Source of the DNA: CAYYAQ01 sp964469555
Lineage (GTDB): Bacteria > Planctomycetota > UBA1135 > UBA2386
Length of the DNA stretch: 9,728 nt
Direction of reading: 5' to 3'
Assembly (NCBI GenBank): GCA_964469555.1
Contig: CAYYAQ010000191.1
Location: 1-9,728 of the forward strand
In this document: positions 1-6,144 of the stretch, piece by piece
Layout of the letters: the number at the start of each line of letters is the position of its first letter
Position numbering within the stretch: the first letter of the stretch is position 1
Notes under the pieces: generated by a model
Database searches by the model: none
Seen by the model: the letters and a program-made list of their open reading frames with translations, nothing else
Told to the model about the DNA's origin: nothing
Position numbers and translations under genes: made by a program

Positions 1-632
1 TGGTAGATGTCGTAGAGCACCTTGCAGTAGTCAGAGTTCACGCCCTTCATCACGTTCACGCAGTACGGCGTGTTGTCTCCGATGTAGCCCTTGTGGTTGA
101 CCTTGCTGTTGAGCAGCTCGACGATGATCATCACCTTGTGCTCTTCAGCAATCGCCTTGCACTTGTTGAGGCAGTCGACTGAATTCTCGATCGCCTTCCC
201 ATCGGTCATCCCCGAGATGCGATTGCCGAAGAAGCAGATGACGTTGCGCACGTTGGCCTTCGCGGCCAGCGGAATCGTCTTCTCGAACGCCTTGATGATC
301 TTGGCGTGATTCTTCGGGTCGTTGAGACCCTTGGAGATGCTGCCGGCACCGGCGAATGCCGTGGAGACCGCCAAGCCGTGATCATGCGCAACCGACCACT
401 CTGTGGGGTGGAGCAAGTCGATCGCGGACAGCCCCATATCGGCGCCCGCCTTGCAAAGGTCGGGGAGCTTGACCTTCCCGAAACACCAGCGGGCGACCGA
501 CTGTTTGATCTTCCCGTTCGTGACCACCTTGCCCTTGTCCTGAGTGGCCGCAAGAGCTGCGGGGGACATCGCCGCGCCGATCGCCGCCGCGCCCACGCCA
601 GTCACCATGTCGCGTCGGGTCAGTGTCTTCAT
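1..632 (-). CDS. Tat-exported sugar isomerase-like TIM-barrel protein (hydroxypyruvate isomerase family), 3' end outside window
   Basis: 210 codons are visible and the C-terminus lies beyond position 1. The start ATG at 632-630 is preceded by GGAG with 8 bases between. The N-terminus is a twin-arginine signal: TRRDMV at residues 5-10, an Ala/Gly-rich hydrophobic stretch, and a likely cut after ALA at 26-28. The mature part begins with SVARWCFGKV and runs through GLSAIDLLHPTEW and a VICFFGNR strand to IIVELLNSKV near residue 180. This is the pattern of the xylose isomerase-like TIM-barrel / hydroxypyruvate isomerase family, in which the Glu after the hydrophobic strand (here in VELLN) is a metal or catalytic residue. 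Members isomerise or epimerise small sugars or keto acids using a divalent metal. The true substrate cannot be read from the sequence. Family members are usually 260-300 residues, so roughly 50-90 are missing here. It is divergent from a sulfatase, which suggests shared use of a carbohydrate substrate (inference). Confidence 0.85.
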   Translation of the reverse strand, partial: MKTLTRRDMVTGVGAAAIGAAMSPAALAATQDKGKVVTNGKIKQSVARWCFGKVKLPDLCKAGADMGLSAIDLLHPTEWSVAHDHGLAVSTAFAGAGSISKGLNDPKNHAKIIKAFEKTIPLAAKANVRNVICFFGNRISGMTDGKAIENSVDCLNKCKAIAEEHKVMIIVELLNSKVNHKGYIGDNTPYCVNVMKGVNSDYCKVLYDIY

Positions 633-760
633 CGTCGTTTCTCCACCATTGGGTTGTCCCGTGAACATAACGCGGAGATGGCTCGGGACCAGTCACAGCG
701 CGCGTTTCCGAGCCGGTATAGTCCTGCGTTCCCATGCGCACGATTTCGAGGCCCGCGAAC
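633..760. promoter_or_regulatory. Divergent control region between TIM-barrel and sulfatase genes, with inverted repeat
   Basis: These 128 bases separate two divergent start codons and must hold both promoters unless these lie in coding sequence. A perfect 7-base inverted repeat, GGCTCGG at 680-686 and CCGAGCC at 708-714, lies just before TATAGT at 717-722. TATAGT matches a sigma-70 -10 box at 5 of 6 positions and would serve the sulfatase gene. No convincing -35 box stands at the right distance. GAGG at 748-751 is a plausible ribosome site for the ATG at 761. On the minus strand GGAG stands before the ATG at 632, but no clear promoter can be read there. Confidence 0.4.
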
Positions 761-2341
761 ATGTCCGATCAGAATCTTCTAGCGAGAATCGCAACGCTCT
801 CGCACGCTCTCCTGCTCACTGTCGCGCTCGAAGGATGCGTGTCGCAACCCCAGCTGAAGCTCGCCGGAAGCCGACCGAACATCGTGCTGATGTTGTCCGA
901 CGACATGGGCTGGGCCGACCCCGGGTTCCACGGCGGCAACGCCGCGTTGACGCCGAACATGGACCGCCTGGCGAGCCAGAGCGTGCGCATGACACGGTTC
1001 TACGCGCAACCCGTCTGCGCGCCGACTCGCGCAGCGATACTCACCGGACGCTATCCATTCCGGCAGTGGATGGACTGGCGGTCAGAGGACTTCGGCAAAC
1101 CCACCTACCTGTCGAAACTCGGCCTGAAGCTCGCGCATAACGAGCACGGCGTGCCGACGCGCATGATCCACGCCTTGGACACGCGGGAACGCACGGTCGC
1201 CGAAGCGCTGCGAGGCGCCGGCTACTTCACCGCGATTACGGGCAAGTGGCATCTGGGCGAGTGGCTCCCCGAACACCTTCCCATGGGCCAGGGATTCACG
1301 CACCAGTACGGGCACTACGGCTGGGGCATCGACTACACGAACTACACCATTCCGCACAATTCTCCGGCACGCTACGCGGTCTACGACTGGCACCGCAACC
1401 AGCAGCCGCTGTTCGAACAGGGCTACTCGACCGACCTGATCGCGAACGAAGCGGTGCGGTTGATCTCCGAGCAATCCAAGAACGACAAGCCGTTTTTCAT
1501 CTACGTGCCGTTCAACGCCATTCACGGCCCGCTCGAAGAGATCCCGCGCTACCGCGACAAGTACAACAAGCGACAGGCTGCGCTGAAGTGCCTGGATGAT
1601 GCCGTCGGACGAATCGTCGGCGCCGTGGACCAGTACGGCATCGCCGACAACACGCTGGTGATCTTCGCCAACGACAACGGTGGTCTGCGCGACGAGTTCA
1701 ACAAGCCCTGGCGCGGAACCAAGAACACGACCTACGAAGGTGGCGTGCGGGTTCCGTGCTTGATGCGCTGGCCCGGCAAGCTCGAAGCCGGCTCGACGAA
1801 CGACGCGATGATGCACGTGGTCGACCTGATGCCCACGTTCATCACTCTCGCGAACGGCGATCACGCGCAGGACCGCCCTCTCGATGGCCTGGACATGACC
1901 GGAGTCCTCGGCGAGGGCGAGCCAAGTCCACGAACTGAGATTATCTTCGAAATCTCCGGCAGTGTCCGCTTCCCCACGATCATGTCGGGAACCCACAAGT
2001 TGATGGGCAAAGTGCTCTACGACATCGCCGCCGACCCGACCGAGTCGACCGACATCGCATCCAAGCACCCCGGCATCGTCAGGCGGTTGAAAGCTCGTCT
2101 CGCGATCTTCGACAAGCAGCGGCCACCGCTGTCGGACATCATCGGAGAGCACCCCATGTTGATGAACCCGCCGCTGCCGTTCGTCTACGGTCACGACGAG
2201 AACCTGCACGCGCCCGACTGGGTGAAGCGAGCGGTCGGGGTGGTCCGCGCGACGCAGCCGAAGACTTGGGCGCCGGGCAAGACGCCGTGGCCCCAGGCGC
2301 CGAAAGACGGCAAGATCATCTACACGGGTGACGGGCGATAG
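761..2341 (+). CDS. Cys-type (formylglycine-dependent) sulfatase, arylsulfatase family
   Basis: 526 residues from ATG 761, chosen over an in-frame ATG at 734 because GAGG precedes 761 by nine bases and the extra residues look non-coding. This is a sulfate ester hydrolase of the alkaline phosphatase superfamily. Residues by this start: NIVLMLSDDMGW with metal Asp 47-48; the sulfatase signature CAPTRAAILTGRYP with Cys86 (to be converted to formylglycine) and Arg90; GKWHLG with Lys162 and His164; AIHGPL with His255; FANDNGG with Asp305-Asn306; and GTKNTTYEGGVRVP with Lys321. All usual active-site positions are present, so it should be active if the cell has a formylglycine-generating enzyme. The N-terminus has a hydrophobic stretch ending VALEGC, a possible but imperfect lipobox with Glu at -2, so export, perhaps as a lipoprotein, is likely. 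The sugar substrate is unknown. It ends 15 bases from the convergent lptG. Confidence 0.93.
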   Translation: MSDQNLLARIATLSHALLLTVALEGCVSQPQLKLAGSRPNIVLMLSDDMGWADPGFHGGNAALTPNMDRLASQSVRMTRFYAQPVCAPTRAAILTGRYPFRQWMDWRSEDFGKPTYLSKLGLKLAHNEHGVPTRMIHALDTRERTVAEALRGAGYFTAITGKWHLGEWLPEHLPMGQGFTHQYGHYGWGIDYTNYTIPHNSPARYAVYDWHRNQQPLFEQGYSTDLIANEAVRLISEQSKNDKPFFIYVPFNAIHGPLEEIPRYRDKYNKRQAALKCLDDAVGRIVGAVDQYGIADNTLVIFANDNGGLRDEFNKPWRGTKNTTYEGGVRVPCLMRWPGKLEAGSTNDAMMHVVDLMPTFITLANGDHAQDRPLDGLDMTGVLGEGEPSPRTEIIFEISGSVRFPTIMSGTHKLMGKVLYDIAADPTESTDIASKHPGIVRRLKARLAIFDKQRPPLSDIIGEHPMLMNPPLPFVYGHDENLHAPDWVKRAVGVVRATQPKTWAPGKTPWPQAPKDGKIIYTGDGR

Positions 2342-2356
2342 CCGTTCGAGACTCGC

Positions 2357-3451
2357 TCAGGACCGCATCCCGCCGAACACTACCGCCCCGAGCGACCCGA
2401 ACACGATCGTCGGCGTCCACGCGGCAACGATCGGGTGGATGTGGTTGTCGAACGCCAGATTCTGGCAGATGAGGTCCACGACGAGATAGCCGGCGCAGAT
2501 CAGGATCGCGAACACGATGCGTTCGATCCTGCGCCCGCGCTCGAAGTTGACAGCGAATGGTAGAGCGAGCAACACCAGCACCAGATTCGCCAGGGGAAAT
2601 GTGAAGTGCACGTGGAAGGCGAGGACGTAGTCGGCTTTGCCCGGGCGTGACTGCATCAGGTCCCGGAGCTCGGTGTACGACATCGACGAAGTCTGTTTCT
2701 GCGCCTTCACCGAATCCGTGATGAGCTTGGGCGTGACCCCGTTCATCCCGAGGCGAGCCTGAGGGACGATCTCACGCTTCTCGACTTCGCCCGTCTTCCG
2801 CCAACCATTCGTGAGGTCCCAGTCCTTCGCATCGAGATTCCAGCACGCTTCCGCCGCTTCGAGGTAGATGCCGTCACCGCGCGACGACCCGCGGTTGTAG
2901 ACGATTACGCCGCTCATCTTCTGCATCGTGCGGTCGTACTCGCGACAGAAGAGTTCCTGGCGCGGGTTGTCCTTCGCGCGCACCGTGATGCGTTTCAGAT
3001 TCAGACCGCCGCCCACCAGCGCAGCGTGCAGTCGCTCGTGTTGCTCGGCGATGTTCGGGATGACCCACTGCCACGTCACGCCCATCGCCACCGCAGAGAA
3101 GACCGCAATACCGAGCATCGGACGGAGGATGCGGAGCAGGCTGCGACCGGTGAACAGCATCGGTGCAATCTCGTTCGCGGCCATCAACTTCGACAACGCG
3201 AACATCGTGGCGATCACGGTGACGAATGGCGCAATCGTCACGAACACGATCGGCATCTGGATGAGGTGATACTCCACGAGCATCACCACGAGACGGAATG
3301 CGCCAACATCGTCCCTCTTCGCTACGTCGAGATAGGTATGCATCTCGAACAGCAGGTCGAACATGACGAACATCAAGACAAGAAACAACAGCGCGGCGGC
3401 ATATGCGCCCGCTACAGCCAACCCCACGTATCGATCGAGTCGTCCTATCAT
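2357..3451 (-). CDS. lptG: LPS export ABC transporter permease, LptG-like (YjgP/YjgQ family)
   Basis: 364 residues. LptF and LptG form the inner-membrane channel that, with the ATPase LptB, extracts lipopolysaccharide and passes it to the periplasmic Lpt bridge. The layout fits the family: three N-terminal membrane segments (about residues 14-36, 60-84, 107-128), a periplasmic beta-rich domain (about 130-275), and three C-terminal segments (about 281-303, 310-331, 338-360). The opening IGRLDRYVGLAV resembles the start of E. coli LptG (VLDRYIG), and NEIAPMLFTGRS at 93-104 sits where the cytoplasmic coupling helix contacts LptB. YLVVDLICQNLA followed by HPIVAAWTP also resembles the LptG C-terminus. 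The gene starts 6 bases after the lptF stop with no strong ribosome site of its own, so translational coupling is likely. The F/G assignment comes from remembered motifs, not an alignment. lptB is not in the window. Confidence 0.85.
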   Translation of the reverse strand: MIGRLDRYVGLAVAGAYAAALLFLVLMFVMFDLLFEMHTYLDVAKRDDVGAFRLVVMLVEYHLIQMPIVFVTIAPFVTVIATMFALSKLMAANEIAPMLFTGRSLLRILRPMLGIAVFSAVAMGVTWQWVIPNIAEQHERLHAALVGGGLNLKRITVRAKDNPRQELFCREYDRTMQKMSGVIVYNRGSSRGDGIYLEAAEACWNLDAKDWDLTNGWRKTGEVEKREIVPQARLGMNGVTPKLITDSVKAQKQTSSMSYTELRDLMQSRPGKADYVLAFHVHFTFPLANLVLVLLALPFAVNFERGRRIERIVFAILICAGYLVVDLICQNLAFDNHIHPIVAAWTPTIVFGSLGAVVFGGMRS

Positions 3452-3457
3452 CAGTGT

Positions 3458-4552
3458 TCAAACACGCAGGAGACGCCAGCAGAACGGTAGGCCGAGCATC
3501 AGCACAACGAGAGCCGGCAACCAACCCAGCAGAGGGTATGGGGCGTGGCGCAGAATACTCTCGCCGAGGAAATCCGTCAGGTAGACAAGAGACAGCGGAA
3601 TCATGCAAAAGCTCAGCGCGAGCACGCGCCCGCGCTCGCGCGATAGCACGCCAATGCAAAAACCGATCGGCGCGAGGAGGAAGGACATCAGCGCGAAGCA
3701 CGCCCGTCGATGGACGGTGTACTGAGCCGCGATCGGGTCCCGGTGGGCATCGCGATACACCTCCGAGAGCAGCGAGTCACTGGCGAGGTCCCGATCGCCT
3801 GCGTTGCGCGTCTTGGAGCGGAGCATCTCGTGGAGATTCATCGTGATCGGGAAGTTCTCGAAGTACTCCTCGGTGAGTGGCAGGTAGAGGCCGTGAATGT
3901 GCATCGTGATGTCCGGCTGGGCCTCTTCCATCTCGAACCGCACGCGGTCGGCGATCACGAGCGTAGCTCCCTTGCCGAGCATGCCATCGCCCAGCCCGCT
4001 GAACTGTCTCCCCGAGCCGGAGTAGATCGAGACGTCCACGTAGACTTCTTGATCGCCGTCCTTGACCTGCTTCTGCCAGGTCATCACGCCGTCCTTGTCC
4101 AGCTCGATGCGATCCTGGTTGTCGATGTACTTCTCGAGCTTGCTCTGGTAGATGTCAGCGACCACGCGGTACTTGTGGTAATGCGCCCAGGGGATCTGGT
4201 AGTGCAGGCCCCACGTCGCCACGATCGAACAGAGCAGGCCGATCAGGAGGGACGCGACCATCGGCACGCGGGGGCTGATGCCGAGCGACCGGAGCGCTGT
4301 GACCTCACGTTCCTGCGAAGCGCGGGCGAACGTCAACACGGTCCCGAACATGACCGAAAACGTCAGCAAGTGGGGCAGAATGTCGGCCGCCAGCAGCAGC
4401 GTCGTAATCGCGGCATCGATCAGGTCACCCCCCTGCACCAGGCGGATGCCTTTGTAGAGTAGGCTGATCAGTGCAATGCCGAACAGGATCGCGAACGTGA
4501 GAACCGCGTTGACGCTGATCTCTTTCAGGTAGTATCGGTGAATCTTCCACAT
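3458..4552 (-). CDS. lptF: LPS export ABC transporter permease, LptF-like (YjgP/YjgQ family)
   Basis: 364 residues from ATG 4552-4550, which has GGGAGG seven bases upstream (4565-4560). A GTG five codons earlier is in frame but lies inside that ribosome site, so the ATG is preferred. The gene has the LptF/G plan: membrane segments at about 14-34, 46-75 and 98-118, a periplasmic jelly-roll region at about 125-280 (for example GATLVIADRVRFEMEE), then segments at about 286-304, 310-330 and 338-357. The loop ASQEREVTALRSLGIS at 78-93 is the expected LptB-facing coupling helix, with the conserved Glu and Gly. RERGRVLAL after the fourth segment matches the conserved basic loop of LptF (PRQGRVL in E. 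coli). It is the first gene of the lptF-lptG unit and stands head to head with the double-kinase gene, so LPS phosphorylation and export may be linked. Confidence 0.87.
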   Translation of the reverse strand: MWKIHRYYLKEISVNAVLTFAILFGIALISLLYKGIRLVQGGDLIDAAITTLLLAADILPHLLTFSVMFGTVLTFARASQEREVTALRSLGISPRVPMVASLLIGLLCSIVATWGLHYQIPWAHYHKYRVVADIYQSKLEKYIDNQDRIELDKDGVMTWQKQVKDGDQEVYVDVSIYSGSGRQFSGLGDGMLGKGATLVIADRVRFEMEEAQPDITMHIHGLYLPLTEEYFENFPITMNLHEMLRSKTRNAGDRDLASDSLLSEVYRDAHRDPIAAQYTVHRRACFALMSFLLAPIGFCIGVLSRERGRVLALSFCMIPLSLVYLTDFLGESILRHAPYPLLGWLPALVVLMLGLPFCWRLLRV

Positions 4553-4571
4553 AGGAAGGCCTCCCACTCAG
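4553..4571. promoter_or_regulatory. 19-base gap between head-to-head starts, holding ribosome sites on both strands
   Basis: The start codons of lptF (minus) and the double kinase (plus) are only 19 bases apart. AGGAAGG at 4553-4559 can serve the kinase ATG at 4572 with a rather long 12-base spacing. CCTCCC at 4560-4565, read as GGGAGG on the minus strand, serves lptF with 7 bases. The two sites join into an imperfect palindrome centred on AGGCCT at 4557-4562. There is no room for a promoter in the gap, so each promoter must lie inside the other gene. Weak candidates are TTGACG at 4509-4514 with TATCGG 18 bases on, for the kinase, and on the minus strand TTGCCT (4600-4595) with AATCAT (4577-4572) 17 bases on, for lptF. 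Confidence 0.5.
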
Positions 4572-6089
4572 ATGATTCCGGATCATGACAGCCAAGGCAA
4601 GGTCGAGACCCTCCGAACCGCTCCGTTCGATTGTCTCGTCGATCCCGCGTGGCAAGATTGCGTTCGGCAGTTGATCGCCTCATCGTCCGATCCCGAGGAA
4701 TGGGCGGCCTGGAACGCGGTCAAGCAGTCGACGGTTCGAACGGTCTATTGCGGCGATGTAACGATTCCGGGTGGTGGCACGGAGAACGTGCACCTCAAAC
4801 TATTTCGGGCGGTCCGACTTTCGGACCGAGCGCGGGACGCCCTCACGGGGTCCCGCTCGGCCCGGGAGTTTCGCAATCTTCTCGAGGCCCGGGCGCGGGG
4901 GCTGCCGAGCATCCAACCGCTCGCCGCCGGGAGTCTCACGGGTTCGTGGGGCAGCCGGAGCTTCCTGCTGACGAAGACGGAGCCCGGGCAGGCGATGCCT
5001 CGGGAACCACTGCCTCCCGCGGACGCCGCGGCGGTCGGGAAACTGCTGCGGCTGGTCCACGACGCCGGTCTCCACGCCCGGGATCTGCACGCGGGGAACA
5101 TCCTGCGGCGGCCCGACGGAGAACTTCTTCTGCTCGACCTCACGAGCGCGTCGTACGGGGAGGCCCTGACCGACCAGGAGCGGGGCAGGGCGCTGGCGTT
5201 CTTCTGCCTTGATCTGGACGGCAACGTCCGGGATCTTCACGCCCAGCCGCTGCTAGCGGCCTACGGCGCGAGTACCGCCGTCGTATCGAGCGCCGTCAAG
5301 GCGGGGCGGCGCCTGCGCAACCATGCGGTCACCGCGTTCGGTCGGCGTGCGTTTCGTTCGTGCCGGACGACCGCTGTCGAACAACCGAGCCGCAAGCCGA
5401 GGAGCTACCTCCACATCCCCGCTGAGGAATGGTGGAAGGGGGCCCGCGACGCATTCGCTCGGCTCGACGCGCTCGAACCGATCAAGTCAGGCCGCCGCGG
5501 CGCCGTCTATCTTCTCGACGACATCGTGATCAAGGAGCGAACTGCGGCGGCAGCTCGAAGACTGTTCGAGAGCACCTACTGGTTGAAGTTCGCCGGCGTC
5601 CCGACCCCGATGCCCGTTGCGGTCGAGACGTTTCGCGGGCGGGGCAAGGTCGCGACGAGGCGCTTGCCGAACGTGAATCTCCAAGACGACCTGAGGGAAG
5701 GCCTCGCCGCCGACGAAGGCAGCCTGATCGTCTGCGCAAGGAACTTTGGCAGCGCGGTCGGACGCCTGCACAGCTTTGGTCTCCGCAACCGCGACATGAA
5801 GTTCGAGAACCTCATCCGCGACCGCGCCTCGCAGACCATCCTCACGGTCGATCTCGACGGCGTCCGCCGGCAACTCCCGGGCGACAACCGCGGCCGGTCC
5901 AGCGATCTCGGTCGGCTGCTCGCCGCGTTCCGGCACGCGGACAGCCCCGGCGGCGAGACCGTCATCCGCGCGTTCCTCCGCGAGTACGTGCGCACCTGCC
6001 GCAAGCTCCTGTATCCGGTCCCCCACCGGCGCCACGTCCTCGCGCAGGCCACGTCGAACGCGCGAGCCTGGGCCACGGCGCACGCGTAG
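4572..6089 (+). CDS. Tandem two-domain LPS-kinase-like protein (Kdo/WaaP family type)
   Basis: 505 residues with two kinase-like domains in one chain. Domain 1 (about 70-230): candidate beta-3 Lys76 in VHLKLFRA, helix-C Glu99, catalytic loop HARDLHAGNIL with Asp171 and Asn176, and metal Asp189 in LLLLDLTSA. Domain 2 (about 305-480): Lys321 in DIVIKERT, Glu334 in RRLFES, catalytic loop RNRDMKFENLI with Asp408, Lys410 and Asn413, and metal Asp427 in TVDLDG. The short, compact loops and LLLLDL / TVDLDG motifs match the Kdo kinase / WaaP / InaA group that phosphorylates sugars of the LPS inner core, rather than Ser/Thr kinases; this family call is made by eye. There is no signal peptide or membrane segment, so it is probably cytoplasmic. 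Start ATG 4572 is supported by AGGAAGG upstream, though spacing is long. A basic linker (about 240-275) joins the domains. An alternative is a kinase acting on another glycan or a protein. Confidence 0.78.
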   Translation: MIPDHDSQGKVETLRTAPFDCLVDPAWQDCVRQLIASSSDPEEWAAWNAVKQSTVRTVYCGDVTIPGGGTENVHLKLFRAVRLSDRARDALTGSRSAREFRNLLEARARGLPSIQPLAAGSLTGSWGSRSFLLTKTEPGQAMPREPLPPADAAAVGKLLRLVHDAGLHARDLHAGNILRRPDGELLLLDLTSASYGEALTDQERGRALAFFCLDLDGNVRDLHAQPLLAAYGASTAVVSSAVKAGRRLRNHAVTAFGRRAFRSCRTTAVEQPSRKPRSYLHIPAEEWWKGARDAFARLDALEPIKSGRRGAVYLLDDIVIKERTAAAARRLFESTYWLKFAGVPTPMPVAVETFRGRGKVATRRLPNVNLQDDLREGLAADEGSLIVCARNFGSAVGRLHSFGLRNRDMKFENLIRDRASQTILTVDLDGVRRQLPGDNRGRSSDLGRLLAAFRHADSPGGETVIRAFLREYVRTCRKLLYPVPHRRHVLAQATSNARAWATAHA

Positions 6090-6109
6090 GCGATCGTGGA
6101 GGGAAGTCG

Positions 6110-6137
6110 CGGAATCTCCCTCGCGGGGAAGATTCCG
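6110..6137. terminator. Hairpin between convergent genes, possible two-way terminator
   Basis: CGGAATCT at 6110-6117 pairs perfectly with AGATTCCG at 6130-6137. The stem can continue with CCC (6118-6120) against GGG inside the loop, leaving one bulged A. It lies in the 55-base gap between the stop codons of the double kinase and the FHA-CAP gene, where a shared terminator is expected. Neither side has a T-run, so it is not a classic intrinsic terminator. Confidence 0.55.
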
Positions 6138-6144
6138 TGTCGGG

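Noticed and set aside
734..760. Upstream ATG 734 as sulfatase start
   Set aside because: No ribosome site before it, and the nine extra residues add nothing to the signal sequence; ATG 761 has GAGG at good spacing.
1082..2209. 375-codon open frame antisense to the sulfatase
   Set aside because: Its sequence is rich in Val, Arg, Asp and His with no domain pattern, as expected for a shadow of a GC-rich gene. The sulfatase on the other strand has all its motifs.
3620..3655. GC-rich inverted repeat (GCGCGAG / CTCGCGC) inside lptF
   Set aside because: It lies in the codons for the conserved RERGRVLAL loop, so codon bias explains it.
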